A stretch of 64,000 bases of DNA from Robertmurraya kyonggiensis (GTDB lineage Bacteria; Bacillota; Bacilli; Bacillales; Cytobacillaceae): contig NZ_SWBM01000001.1 in assembly GCF_005116465.1 (NCBI RefSeq), forward strand, positions 1,550,001 to 1,614,000, read 5' to 3'. Made by a program: the position numbers and the translations under genes. Shown piece after piece: positions 1 through 8,756 of this stretch. Below the pieces are notes generated by a model. It saw only the letters and a program-made list of their open reading frames with translations, ran no database searches and was not told where the DNA came from. Position 1 is the first letter of the stretch; every line of letters begins with the position of its first letter.

Positions 1-715
1 GAGTTTCAACGGGATGAAAATCCTGCTGAACAACCTGTGTACTACCAAGGAAGGTACCAGATACTAAAAATAGATTCAGTTGAGCAGAATGGAATAATGG
101 TGCAACATGAAGAAGGTTGTCCTCTGTACCAATTTTCATCGTAATCGTCATCATAAATGCTACATGAAGTACTCGATGATGATCTAATAAAACACCTTTT
201 GGGAGACCAGTTGTGCCTGATGTATATAGAATTTCGGCATCGTCAGATTCTAATACCTCTAAATCAGGATTTGTTGTCAATGAGCTTTTGAAGTCAGCTA
301 ATCTAATTTGCTGCTCCTCTGCTTTTTCTCCAACAATAATCTGTAGCTGAAGCTTTTCATTTCCTTCTCGGGCCTTTGCAACTGTTTCGGCAAATTCCTC
401 ATCCACAAATACAAGAACGGAATCTGAATCGTCCAAAATATATCGAACCTCATGGGCTGTTAAGCGAAAATTGATAGGTACCGCTACAGCTCCTGCTTTT
501 AGGATGCCATAGAAAACAAAAATAAACGCATCACTGTTTTTCATCATAATAGAAATCTTATCGCCCTTTTTCACCCCGTAATTGATAAGAGCATGAGCGA
601 TTCGATTCACCTCTTCGTTGAACTCTAAATACGTATGAATATTATTATTAAAAATGATAGCTGTTTTATTTGATTTACTTCGAGCGTTTCTTTCTAAGCT
701 TTGAAAAAGATTCAT
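1..715 (-). CDS. AMP-forming acyl-CoA ligase, N-terminal part (cut by window edge)
   Basis: Reading the minus strand from ATG 715 gives an open frame to the window edge, about 238 residues, beginning MNLFQSLERNARSKSNK. It carries the acyl-adenylate signature YTSGTTGLPKG and the typical N-terminal lead-in of the FadD/long-chain acyl-CoA ligase group (KAGAVAVPINFRLT, then LFHSAQLN). Family members activate a carboxylic acid with ATP and CoA in the cytoplasm. The start is set by GGAGGG seven bases upstream. The C-terminal domain lies outside the window, so the substrate cannot be judged; medium- or long-chain fatty acids are the usual case. The gene has its own promoter and a downstream cre-like site, which suggests glucose repression. 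It is transcribed away from leuA. Confidence 0.9.
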   Translation of the reverse strand, partial: MNLFQSLERNARSKSNKTAIIFNNNIHTYLEFNEEVNRIAHALINYGVKKGDKISIMMKNSDAFIFVFYGILKAGAVAVPINFRLTAHEVRYILDDSDSVLVFVDEEFAETVAKAREGNEKLQLQIIVGEKAEEQQIRLADFKSSLTTNPDLEVLESDDAEILYTSGTTGLPKGVLLDHHRVLHVAFMMTITMKIGTEDNLLHVAPLFHSAQLNLFLVSGTFLGSTQVVQQDFHPVET

Positions 716-791
716 AACATCCCTCCTCATCTTATTCCTTTTCCTAGTTAGACGAATATTTTGTTCTTTTTTTAACACATCCACGTTCGTG

Positions 792-805
792 TTTAAGCGC
801 TTACA
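792..805 (-). promoter_or_regulatory. cre-like site (CcpA) in ligase leader
   Basis: The 14 bases read TGTAAGCGCTTAAA on the minus strand, close to the CcpA consensus TGWAANCGNTNWCA; only the penultimate C is changed. It lies about 80 bases downstream of the predicted transcription start, where CcpA binding would act as a roadblock. The match is direct; function is inferred. Confidence 0.55.
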
Positions 806-884
806 TTTTGATGATGTAAAATAATTTTTAGATAATTTCTAACCTCCTTCTATTTAAAAGCGCAGAAAATTCTTTCTATTATTC

Positions 885-913
885 ATTATATAGCCTAGTA
901 ACCTTTTAAACAA
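885..913 (-). promoter_or_regulatory. Sigma-A promoter of the acyl-CoA ligase gene
   Basis: On the minus strand a -35 TTGTTT (908-913) and a perfect -10 TATAAT (885-890) are separated by 17 bases. It lies about 170 bases upstream of the ligase start codon, leaving a leader that holds a cre-like site. Confidence 0.7.
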
Positions 914-974
914 CTAAGTTCCTAGCAATTCTTAAATATTGTCAAAATATTTAGCCCTTTAAACGATTAAGGTA

Positions 975-1003
975 TTGCAATTATATTTTTTATGTAGTAT
1001 TAT
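975..1003 (+). promoter_or_regulatory. Sigma-A promoter of leuA
   Basis: A -35 TTGCAA (975-980) and a -10 TATTAT (998-1003) are separated by 17 bases, followed directly by the T-box leader. This sets the transcript start near 1010, about 330 bases ahead of leuA. Confidence 0.75.
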
Positions 1004-1024
1004 TTTTTTAAATTTTAGAATTTT

Positions 1025-1290
1025 GTATAAAATCGTCTAGGATAAGGAGCAAGAAAGACACTTCTTCTTCAAGAGAGCCTGTGGTTGGTGCAAACAGGTG
1101 AAGAACACTTTCGACTCGCCTTTGAGACTTTCTTCTGAAACCTAAGTAAGAAGAAACGATTCACAATCGTTATTCTGTGAAGTTTAAGATATATCTTAAC
1201 TTGCGAAGGCTGTGATCCGTGAGGAGCAGCAAATGAGGGTGGTACCACGAGTTATCTCGTCCCTCAATCGCAAGTTAAGTTTTTTTTATT
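1025..1290 (+). ncRNA. T-box leader of leuA (probable leucine specificity)
   Basis: The invariant T-box AGGGTGGTACCACG sits at 1236-1249, inside the antiterminator. The competing terminator pairs CTTAACTTGCGA (1195-1206) with its complement at 1268-1279 and is followed by eight T residues. Stem I spans about 1040-1140. A CTC triplet at 1115-1117 is a possible leucine specifier, but I could not prove the specifier loop by eye. Uncharged tRNA would stabilise the antiterminator and let leuA be transcribed. Confidence 0.9.
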
Positions 1291-1338
1291 TTCCCTTAAA
1301 TATTTGCTGCTACATACTAATTAGGAGGTTTTAAAAGC

Positions 1339-2880
1339 ATGAGTGAAAGAGTATATTTCTTTGATACGACATTAAGAGATGGTGAACAAACGCCAGGTGT
1401 AAATTTAAATCAAGAAGAAAAAGTCGAGATTGCCCTTCGTTTAGAGCAGTTAGGAATCGATGTTATTGAAGCAGGCTTTGCTGCTGCTTCACCTGGGGAT
1501 GCAGCAGCCGTTCGTGCTGTTGCAAAAGCTGTCACAAAACCAATGGTCGTAAGTCTCGCTCGTGCTAATAAGGGAGATATCGATGCTGTCATTGAAGCTT
1601 TCAAGGGAATTGATAATACAGGAATACACGTGTTTATTGCAACCTCCCCTATCCATCGTGAAAAGAAATTGAACATGTCGAAGGAGCAAGTCATAAACAA
1701 AGCCATTGAATGTGTTTCCTATGCTGCACAACACTTTACACATGTTGAGTTTTCTTGCGAGGATGCAACCCGTTCTGAGCTTGAATTTTTACGGGAAATC
1801 TCTGAAAAAGTGATCGAAGCTGGCGCTACTGTTTTGAACTTCCCTGATACAGTAGGTTATACAACACCTGAAGAGTATTCAGAGCTTTTCCAATACATTC
1901 TTGAAAATACAAAGGGAGTAGAAAAAGTTATTTTGAGTTGCCATTGTCACGACGATCTTGGTCTTGCTGCAAGCAATAGTATTGCTGCAATTAAGGCTGG
2001 TGCCATGCAGGTTGAAGGCTGTGTCAATGGTATAGGAGAACGCGCTGGGAACGTCGCACTTGAAGAAGTAGCTGCATTACTCGAAACACGAAAAGATTAC
2101 TATCAAAAAGACACTGGCATTGTCTTGAAGGAAATTGCTAAGACGAGCAAATTAATCAGCCGTTTAACAGGTGTTAGTGTTCCACCGAATAAGGCAGTCA
2201 TCGGAAATAATGCCTTCACACATGCATCTGGCATCCATCAAGACGGCGTTATTAAAGATAAGTCAACCTATGAAATATTGAAGCCTGAAACAGTTGGATT
2301 CATGGAAACAAAGCTTGTACTTGGGAAGCTTTCCGGAAGAAATGCATTGAAGAAACGTTATGAAGAGCTTGGATATACGATTAGCCAAGAAGAATTGATC
2401 GATCTCTTTGCCAAATATAAGGATCTTGCAGATCGTAAAAAAGAAATTTTTGATGAGGATATTATTGCACTATTAGAGACGAAATCGGCAGCAGAACATC
2501 AAACGACATATACATTTAAAGACCTAAGCCTACAAGTATTACCGAACAAAAATTACCGAGCATTTGTTCATATCATACAAAAAGACGGTTCCATTATCGA
2601 AGGTATTGGCGAAGGAAACGGGCCGGTTGATGCAATCTACAAAGGAATTGATCAAGGTTTAAATATTGAGAACGATTTAATTGATTATAAAATAAAATCA
2701 ATATCAAAAGGTAAGGATTCAATCGGTGAGGTTTTCGTAAAAATCAAGAGTGGTGACTCACTCTTCCAGGGTCGAGCAATTCATGTAGATATCATCTTTG
2801 CAAGTGCAAGTGCTTATATTGAAGCTATTAACCGACTAATTAGTATCCATCCAAAATATGCAGTTGCAGAAACAAAATAA
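1339..2880 (+). CDS. leuA: 2-isopropylmalate synthase
   Basis: This 513-residue protein condenses acetyl-CoA with 2-oxoisovalerate, the first committed step of leucine synthesis. The catalytic TIM barrel starts with the DRE motif FDTTLRDGEQTPGV; metal-binding HCHDDLG (about residue 202) and NGIGERAGN follow. The C-terminal part from about 390 is the LeuA dimer domain that binds leucine for feedback inhibition. Length matches the 518-residue Bacillus enzyme. The start is fixed by AGGAGG 1324-1329. Control is by the T-box leader. It is odd that leuB, leuC, leuD and ilv genes do not follow: a terminator comes directly after and the next gene is convergent. It may be a second, inducible leuA copy, or the leu genes may be dispersed in this genome. 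Confidence 0.95.
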   Translation: MSERVYFFDTTLRDGEQTPGVNLNQEEKVEIALRLEQLGIDVIEAGFAAASPGDAAAVRAVAKAVTKPMVVSLARANKGDIDAVIEAFKGIDNTGIHVFIATSPIHREKKLNMSKEQVINKAIECVSYAAQHFTHVEFSCEDATRSELEFLREISEKVIEAGATVLNFPDTVGYTTPEEYSELFQYILENTKGVEKVILSCHCHDDLGLAASNSIAAIKAGAMQVEGCVNGIGERAGNVALEEVAALLETRKDYYQKDTGIVLKEIAKTSKLISRLTGVSVPPNKAVIGNNAFTHASGIHQDGVIKDKSTYEILKPETVGFMETKLVLGKLSGRNALKKRYEELGYTISQEELIDLFAKYKDLADRKKEIFDEDIIALLETKSAAEHQTTYTFKDLSLQVLPNKNYRAFVHIIQKDGSIIEGIGEGNGPVDAIYKGIDQGLNIENDLIDYKIKSISKGKDSIGEVFVKIKSGDSLFQGRAIHVDIIFASASAYIEAINRLISIHPKYAVAETK

Positions 2881-2884
2881 CAGA

Positions 2885-2912
2885 AGAGCCCAAAACCAAA
2901 ATTTTGGGCTCT
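2885..2912 (+). terminator. Terminator between leuA and acetoacetyl-CoA synthetase
   Basis: An 11-bp stem (AGAGCCCAAAA and its complement) with a 6-base loop lies between the convergent stop codons. The A/T-rich arms mean it could serve both strands. Confidence 0.75.
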
Positions 2913-2925
2913 ATACTTTGGTTCC

Positions 2926-4905
2926 TTACCCCTCTGCTATTTCTAAAAAGAAATCAAGTGAATCTGGATTACTTAAAGCACCTTTATTCACCGCTTTGTC
3001 AAATGGAACGCCTATGAGAATTTTCTTGATCGGTACTTCTAGCTTCTTGCCATTAAGTGTCCGTGGTACCTCTTTGATAACCATTATTTTATCAGGGACA
3101 TGCCGTGGTGAACAATGCACTCGTACACGTTCTTTAATCGATTTATCGATTCCTTCATTAAAAGTGGTGCCTTTCTCTAAAACGATGAATAACAAAAGCC
3201 CACTGTCCTGTTCGTTACTCAAATCAATCACAAGGCTATCTTTTACTCCCTCAACCCCTTCTACTGCACTATAAATTTCACTTGTACCCATGCGGATACC
3301 ACCGCGATTAATGGTTGAATCAGAGCGGCCATAAATTTGACAGCTGCCGGTAGACGTGACTTTAATCCAGTCTCCATGCCTCCAGACACCTGGATACATA
3401 TCGAAATAACTGCTGAAATATCTTTCTCCTGACGTATCATTCCAGAAAAAGAGTGGCATTGATGGCATTGGCTCTGTTATCACTAACTCGCCTACCTCAT
3501 CAATTACAGAATTTCCATTTTCATCAAAGCCTTCCACCTTTGCACCAAGCTCACGACATTGAATTTCACCTGCACGAACAGGTAAAATCGGTGCTCCACC
3601 GACAAATGCAGAGCAAATGTCCGTTCCACCACTAACAGAGGTGAGCCATAAATCTTTTTTCACATGCTCGTATACCCACGCAAAGCCCTCTGGGGGAAGT
3701 GGAGAGCCAGTCGAACCAATCGCTCGCAAATGGCTTAAATCAAAATGTGCAGGGGTAATTTTACTATTTATACAAGAGAGGATAAAACTTGCGCTTGTTC
3801 CGAACACGGTCATTTTTGTCTCCTCTGCAAACTTCCACAACGTATCAAGATTTGGGTAGCCAGGATTCCCATCAAATAATAGAATGGTTGACCCATTAAG
3901 GAGTCCGCCAACAACGATATTCCACATCATCCATCCAGTAGTTGTAAACCAAAAGAAACGGTCCCCTTCCTGTAGATTCATATGTAAGCTACATTGTTTT
4001 AAATGCTCCAGTAAAATACCGCCGTGCCCTTGTACAATTGCTTTTGGAAGTCCAGTTGTTCCTGAGGAATACAGAACCCATAATGGGTGGTCAAATGGAA
4101 CTTGCTCAAAATAGAAGGAAGCACCCATATGAACGTTGATAAAGTCCTCCCACAACACAACATTTTCTAGCTGCTCTATTTCAGGCGACTCATTCAAATA
4201 AGGAAGTAAAATCGTTTTCTCTAAAGATGTAATCGCTTTCTGAATTTCGCACACTGTGTCAACTCGGTCGAAGTCCTTTCCTCCGTAACGATAACCATCT
4301 ACTACGATTAAAATTTTCGGTTCAATTTGTTTGAAACGAGCAATCACAGTCGGACTTCCAAAATCCGGTGAACAGCTCGACCACACCGCTCCAATACTAG
4401 CACAAGCTAAAAATGCGATAGTTGCTTCAGGGATATTTGGTATGTAGGCAACTACTCGATCACCTGTCTTGATGCCACTCGCTTTAAGCCCCGCTGCAAA
4501 GGCCGCCACTTTATCCTCTAACGACTTCCAACTCATCGTTTGTAAAGGGCGTAATTCCGAACGAGAAATTATCGCATCTTCGGTCCCCTTACGATTACGG
4601 AATACTCGCTCAACATAGTTCAATCTTGCCCCTTCAAACCATTTTGCTCCAGGCATGGTTCGGTCTGACAACACTCGTAAATAAGGGGTTGACGATTGTA
4701 TTTCGAAATACTCCCAAAGTGTTTCCCAGAATGATTCAATTTCTGTAACAGACCAAGACCATAGAGATTCATAGTTATCAAATTCCAGATTCTTTTTCTC
4801 CTTCAACCAATTCATGTAATCGACGAGTTGAGATTGCTCCTTAAAGCTTTCAGACGGCTCCCATAATAAACTTCCCTCTTTCACCAATTGTGTCAATCCG
4901 CTCAT
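2926..4905 (-). CDS. Acetoacetyl-CoA synthetase (acetoacetate-CoA ligase)
   Basis: The 659-residue protein belongs to the AMP-forming ligases and has the length and N-terminal region (MNWLKEKKNLEFDNYESLW) typical of acetoacetyl-CoA synthetases. It activates acetoacetate with ATP and CoA for entry into thiolase and central metabolism. The P-loop is SSGTTGLPKAIVQGHGG; the C-terminal hinge and catalytic lysine are in RTLNGKKLEVPIKK near residue 620. The start is uncertain. The best ribosome site, AAAGGGGG, abuts ATG 4905 with no spacing, but lies nine bases before TTG at 4896, so the protein may be three residues shorter. It is monocistronic, with the MCP gene divergent. HMG-CoA lyase, which makes acetoacetate, is encoded at 28.2 kb, a possible but unproven metabolic link. 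Confidence 0.92.
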   Translation of the reverse strand: MSGLTQLVKEGSLLWEPSESFKEQSQLVDYMNWLKEKKNLEFDNYESLWSWSVTEIESFWETLWEYFEIQSSTPYLRVLSDRTMPGAKWFEGARLNYVERVFRNRKGTEDAIISRSELRPLQTMSWKSLEDKVAAFAAGLKASGIKTGDRVVAYIPNIPEATIAFLACASIGAVWSSCSPDFGSPTVIARFKQIEPKILIVVDGYRYGGKDFDRVDTVCEIQKAITSLEKTILLPYLNESPEIEQLENVVLWEDFINVHMGASFYFEQVPFDHPLWVLYSSGTTGLPKAIVQGHGGILLEHLKQCSLHMNLQEGDRFFWFTTTGWMMWNIVVGGLLNGSTILLFDGNPGYPNLDTLWKFAEETKMTVFGTSASFILSCINSKITPAHFDLSHLRAIGSTGSPLPPEGFAWVYEHVKKDLWLTSVSGGTDICSAFVGGAPILPVRAGEIQCRELGAKVEGFDENGNSVIDEVGELVITEPMPSMPLFFWNDTSGERYFSSYFDMYPGVWRHGDWIKVTSTGSCQIYGRSDSTINRGGIRMGTSEIYSAVEGVEGVKDSLVIDLSNEQDSGLLLFIVLEKGTTFNEGIDKSIKERVRVHCSPRHVPDKIMVIKEVPRTLNGKKLEVPIKKILIGVPFDKAVNKGALSNPDSLDFFLEIAEG

Positions 4906-5101
4906 CCCCCTTTAAAATATATTTCAATTATATAATATTCTGAATTTAAGAACTATTAAATAATCAATAATTAAAACAGGAAATTAGAAGGAGAAAAAAT
5001 ATATTTAACATCATAACTTTAGTGAAAAAGACCAATTTCTATACTATAATGAATGGGTAAAAGGTATATTGGCATAATATATGATTAAAAGGAGAAACAC
5101 C

Positions 5102-7066
5102 ATGTTTACTAAGACCCTATCTAGGAAAATATTAAGTTTACTATTTCTTACAGCTATCCTCCCGCTTATTTTGGTCACGTCTATTACGTTTTTCCTTAAT
5201 AGCAAGGGATTTTCAGATCTCAATCTTACGGAGTTGGAATCATCTCAAAATTCCATTTCAGCACAGTTCAAGATTGACTCAGATAAATTATTGGAGCTAT
5301 CCAAAAAACATGCAACAAATCAGCAGCTTATTGAAGCTGTGAAGACTGGCGATCGTGAAAAAATCGCCTCCGCTACGAATGACATATTTACAAGATTACA
5401 AGAAGAACATGATTTAGAAATATTTGAAATAGGAAATTTAGATGGAGTGGTCCTTTATCGAGCTCACAATCCTGCTAAGCATGGTGACGACAAAAGTGAT
5501 GATCCTGCTCTTCAGTTAGCTATGGAAGGAAAAGAAATCGCTGGTTTTGATATAGGTAGCTCTGGGTTGAACATACGCGCATTTGTCCCAATTCAAGAGA
5601 ACGGTAAGACAATCGGGACACTACAAACTGGGCTAGATGACACATTTTTACAAAATATCATTAAAAGCGTTGATGGTGTTGGCATTAGTTTATATGACGA
5701 CAAAGGTACAGCACTACTCACCACAGAAGAAGAAAATAATCACAAGATTAATAAAGCTATTTACGAACAAGTCTCTTCTGGTAAATCTATTACAGAAGAA
5801 AAAGGTGACTTTCTATATAGTTTTATGCCATTATTTGAACCTACAAATACTCATATTATAGGTATAATGGAAATCAAGGAAGACATTTCGAACGTAAATG
5901 CATTAACCAAAAAGAATCTGATAATAACAGTTATTGTTTTAGTAGGTACATTGTTAGCTGTCATTGTATTATCGATTTTATTTAGCAGAAGTATTACTAG
6001 ACCTGTAAAACAGATTGTCACACAAATGAAAGAAATTTCGGAAGGAAATCTTGAAATAAGTCCGATCCACTACAACGGTAAAGATGAAATAAAGGCTCTT
6101 TCTGATTCTGTCATAGACATGAAGGATAAACTCCTCGTGATTATCGAAAGCGTAGCAAATGCTAGTAAACTAGTTAAAGGTCAAAGTGATCATCTAAATG
6201 AAGCAGCACACCAAGTAAAAGAAGGTAGTATTCAAATCGCTACTACAATGCAAGAATTATCTGCAGGGACTGAAAGCCAAGCACATCATACAACTGATTT
6301 AGCAGAAAAGATGGAGTTATTTAGAGACAAGATCAATAATGCCAATTCACATGGCGATGAAATTGCCGATAAGTCCAATTCTGTGCTCGTTAAAACTAAA
6401 GAAGGTACAACTTACATGCAAGCATCTGTATCTCAAATGTCAGTCATTGATAGTATTGTTCAAAACGCCATTTCAAAAGTAAATGGGCTCGACGAACAAG
6501 CTAAGCAAATCTCTTTATTAATTGAAATGATTCAAGATATAGCTAATCAAACAAATTTATTAGCACTTAACGCAGCAATTGAAGCCGCACGTGCTGGTGA
6601 ACATGGCAAGGGATTTGCAGTTGTAGCAACTGAAGTACGTAAACTTGCAGAACAAGTTTCTGTATCAGTAAGTGATATTACAACGATCGTCACAAGTATC
6701 CAAGGTGAATCAGCGATAGTTGTTGAATCTCTATTAAATGGTTATGAGGAAGTGAATAAAGGAAAACGTCAAATCGAAACAACTGGAGAAACTTTTAATC
6801 AGATCGAGCAGGCTGTTACAGACATGGCTCATCGTATCCAAGATATTTCAACAAGCTTAAAAGACTTAAATCACACAAGCATCAGCATGACTCAATCAAT
6901 TGAAGAAATCGCATCAATTTCTGAAGAATCTGCAGCAGGAGTGGAACAAGTAGCCGCTTCCGCCCAACAATCTAGCAGTTCGATGGAAGAAATCACAACT
7001 AGGGTTGAAGACTTATCTAAGACGGCTGAAGAATTATCCACACAAGTTAGTAGATTCCATTTTTAA
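5102..7066 (+). CDS. Methyl-accepting chemotaxis protein
   Basis: This transmembrane chemoreceptor has 654 residues from ATG 5102. An upstream in-frame ATG at 5081 is rejected because AAAAGGAG lies between the two. Order: membrane helix about 10-30; periplasmic-side sensor of about 240 residues with Cache-like character; second helix about 272-295; HAMP to about 350; long helical signalling domain. The hairpin tip that contacts CheA/CheW is intact ([19 protein letters not shown]). Glu/Gln-rich heptads on both sides are candidate methylation sites. No other che genes are nearby, so the ligand cannot be inferred. A strong terminator follows. Confidence 0.95.
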   Translation: MFTKTLSRKILSLLFLTAILPLILVTSITFFLNSKGFSDLNLTELESSQNSISAQFKIDSDKLLELSKKHATNQQLIEAVKTGDREKIASATNDIFTRLQEEHDLEIFEIGNLDGVVLYRAHNPAKHGDDKSDDPALQLAMEGKEIAGFDIGSSGLNIRAFVPIQENGKTIGTLQTGLDDTFLQNIIKSVDGVGISLYDDKGTALLTTEEENNHKINKAIYEQVSSGKSITEEKGDFLYSFMPLFEPTNTHIIGIMEIKEDISNVNALTKKNLIITVIVLVGTLLAVIVLSILFSRSITRPVKQIVTQMKEISEGNLEISPIHYNGKDEIKALSDSVIDMKDKLLVIIESVANASKLVKGQSDHLNEAAHQVKEGSIQIATTMQELSAGTESQAHHTTDLAEKMELFRDKINNANSHGDEIADKSNSVLVKTKEGTTYMQASVSQMSVIDSIVQNAISKVNGLDEQAKQISLLIEMIQDIANQTNLLALNAAIEAARAGEHGKGFAVVATEVRKLAEQVSVSVSDITTIVTSIQGESAIVVESLLNGYEEVNKGKRQIETTGETFNQIEQAVTDMAHRIQDISTSLKDLNHTSISMTQSIEEIASISEESAAGVEQVAASAQQSSSSMEEITTRVEDLSKTAEELSTQVSRFHF

Positions 7067-7073
7067 AATCGAA

Positions 7074-7104
7074 AAGACAAGAGCGCTTTTGTTGCTCTTG
7101 TCTT
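7074..7104 (+). terminator. Terminator of the chemoreceptor gene
   Basis: An 11-bp perfect stem (AAGACAAGAGC) with a 9-base loop is followed by a run of six T. Confidence 0.9.
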
Positions 7105-7241
7105 TTTTAATGCCAATAGCCGCTGGCCAATGGACGTAAGATTTTAACAACAGTTTTTTTTCGTAAGAGAATAAACACTCTTTACGATAACAGCCCTTTG
7201 TAATCAACAATTTAGTTTCATGGGTGCTACACGCCTACCTA

Positions 7242-7415
7242 TTAAAGCTTCGTATAATGCGGCTCATATCGAGGATTCACAAAATATGGCGGTCTAGTCG
7301 CAATTAGCGGCAATGAAAAAGGACGTGGATTGTGATTATATAAGACTCCTACCCGCTCATCTGATTGCTCAATTAACAAATATTTCACTTCTGGATTATA
7401 TTCATAAACAGGCAC
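7242..7415 (-). CDS. Small hypothetical protein, 57 residues
   Basis: An ORF runs on the minus strand from GTG 7415 to TAA 7242. AAGGGGGA lies a few bases upstream and an in-frame TAA immediately precedes the GTG, so the start is well defined. The product begins VPVYEYNPEVKYLLIEQSDE and ends ERVG...PHYTKL; it is rich in Tyr, Pro and Asn, with no Cys, no signal peptide and no membrane helix. I do not recognise a family. The Tyr/Pro/Asn-rich make-up recalls spore-coat or cell-surface small proteins, but that is only an impression. It occupies the otherwise empty stretch between the chemoreceptor and the SDR gene. Confidence 0.6.
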   Translation of the reverse strand: MPVYEYNPEVKYLLIEQSDERVGVLYNHNPRPFSLPLIATRPPYFVNPRYEPHYTKL

Positions 7416-7539
7416 TTAATCTCCCCCTTTAGTCATTACTACACCCTATTCCTCTACCTCACAAATGGAGCCGGTACAGTAGGCACTTTTTCAACGAGTC
7501 AACATAAAGTATTGAAAAATGGTTTTGAGGTGGATACTC

Positions 7540-8469
7540 TTGTCAAAAAATAATCCAAAACAAAATAAAGGCTCAAATTATCCAATGTATCCGAACTATG
7601 GAAAAATAACACGTTTTGAAGAAGTACCTTTAACAGTTCCTGAACAAAGACAATTTCGTCAGCCTGGAGAAGAAAAATATATGGTTCCCCGTCCTATCAT
7701 CGAAAATCCAAATTATATAGGAACAGGAAAACTGGCTGATAAGGTTGCTTTAATCACTGGCGGAGATAGCGGTATGGGTGCAGCAGTCGCAATTGCTTTT
7801 GCAAAAGAAGGGGCCGATGTTGCGATCGCCTACCTAGATGAGGAAGAAGATGCAAACCGTACAAAGAGAAGAGTTGAAGAACTTGGGCGGCGCTGTCTCT
7901 TATTACCTGGTGATCTTAGAAAAAAAGAACATTGCATTTTCATCGTGGAGAAAACAGTAGAGGTATTTGGCCAGTTAGATATTTTGTGTAATCACGTAGG
8001 AATTCAATTTCATCAAAATAGTCTCCTTGATATTAGCGATGAGCAGTTTGATGACACCTTTAAAGTCAATATTTACTCTCACTTTTACACAACGAGGGCG
8101 GCTCTTCGATACTTAAAAGCTGGAAGCTCAATTATCAATACAGCTTCGGAGGTAGCTTATTATGGTAATGAACAACTAATTGATTATTCCGCGACAAAGG
8201 CTGCCAACGTTGGCTTTACACGTGCATTAGCGAATAATCTCGTTAAGGACGGGATACGTGTGAATGCTGTCGCACCTGGTAGAATGTGGACTCCGTTGAT
8301 CCCTTCTAGCTTCTCAGCCGATCTTGTAAGTCAGGCAGGAAATCCGATGGATCGACAAGGTCAGCCTTTCGAAATTGCTCCAGCTTTTGTATTTCTCGCA
8401 TCCGATGATTCTCGGTTTGTTACCGGTCAAGCCATCCATGTAAATGGCGGAAGGGTCATGTCTTCATAA
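7540..8469 (+). CDS. Short-chain dehydrogenase/reductase (YhxC/YdaD-like)
   Basis: An NAD(P)-dependent oxidoreductase of 309 residues with the roughly 45-residue N-terminal extension seen in the Bacillus general-stress SDR group (YhxC, YhxD, YdaD). The dinucleotide motif is TGGDSGMG near residue 55. The catalytic Ser ([10 protein letters not shown]) and Tyr-Lys (YSATKAA) are present, followed by [14 protein letters not shown]. The motif normally read NNAG is NHVG here, which is unusual. I chose TTG 7540 because GAGGTGG lies six bases upstream; the ATG at 7519 precedes that ribosome site. The substrate is unknown. Confidence 0.88.
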   Translation: MSKNNPKQNKGSNYPMYPNYGKITRFEEVPLTVPEQRQFRQPGEEKYMVPRPIIENPNYIGTGKLADKVALITGGDSGMGAAVAIAFAKEGADVAIAYLDEEEDANRTKRRVEELGRRCLLLPGDLRKKEHCIFIVEKTVEVFGQLDILCNHVGIQFHQNSLLDISDEQFDDTFKVNIYSHFYTTRAALRYLKAGSSIINTASEVAYYGNEQLIDYSATKAANVGFTRALANNLVKDGIRVNAVAPGRMWTPLIPSSFSADLVSQAGNPMDRQGQPFEIAPAFVFLASDDSRFVTGQAIHVNGGRVMSS

Positions 8470-8563
8470 TTAAATTAAAACCGTTGATTATTTCTGAAAA
8501 TTTTGATATATTTAATTCAGATAAATTTCGACATGTTTCTCGTGTAGGAAGGGGACCTTGAGG

Positions 8564-8704
8564 ATGAGAAAACAATTCATTCGCATGCAAACTTTAATTA
8601 GCAACAACAAACAAGAAATTCTCACTGATAAAAAAGAAGTTGCTCGCATTGAACGTTTGATTGAAGATAAACACAACAAACGTCTTCAAACCAATAATCG
8701 ATAA
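8564..8704 (+). CDS. FbpB-like small basic protein
   Basis: A 46-residue basic, helix-forming protein starting MRKQFIRMQTLISNNKQEIL and ending with DKHNKRLQTNNR. It fits the FbpB-type small basic proteins, one of which in B. subtilis assists the Fur-regulated small RNA FsrA. The pattern M-R-K at the start followed by NNKQEIL and E-R-I/L-E-x-K-H supports the family. The ribosome site AGGAAGGGG lies nine bases before ATG 8564. I looked for a Fur box upstream and found no good match, so iron control is not shown here. A terminator follows. Confidence 0.7.
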   Translation: MRKQFIRMQTLISNNKQEILTDKKEVARIERLIEDKHNKRLQTNNR

Positions 8705-8720
8705 TTTATAATAATATAAA

Positions 8721-8756
8721 AAGAAATGGCTCACATTTGTAAGCCGTTTCTTTTTT
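8721..8756 (+). terminator. Terminator after the FbpB-like gene
   Basis: An 11-bp stem (AAGAAATGGCT with one U-G pair) is followed by seven T. Its T run overlaps the stop codon of the convergent oxidoreductase gene. Confidence 0.85.

Noticed and set aside
721-884. Second small gene behind GAAGGAGG near 842-850 on the minus strand
   Set aside because: The ribosome-site-like sequence is not followed by a start codon in a frame longer than a few codons.
2858-3274. 138-codon plus-strand frame between leuA and the acetoacetyl-CoA synthetase gene
   Set aside because: Mostly antisense to the synthetase gene and crosses the terminator; no ribosome site.
8470-8563. Fur box upstream of the FbpB-like gene
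   Set aside because: AT-rich palindromic fragments are present, but none approaches the 7-1-7 TGATAAT-N-ATTATCA pattern.
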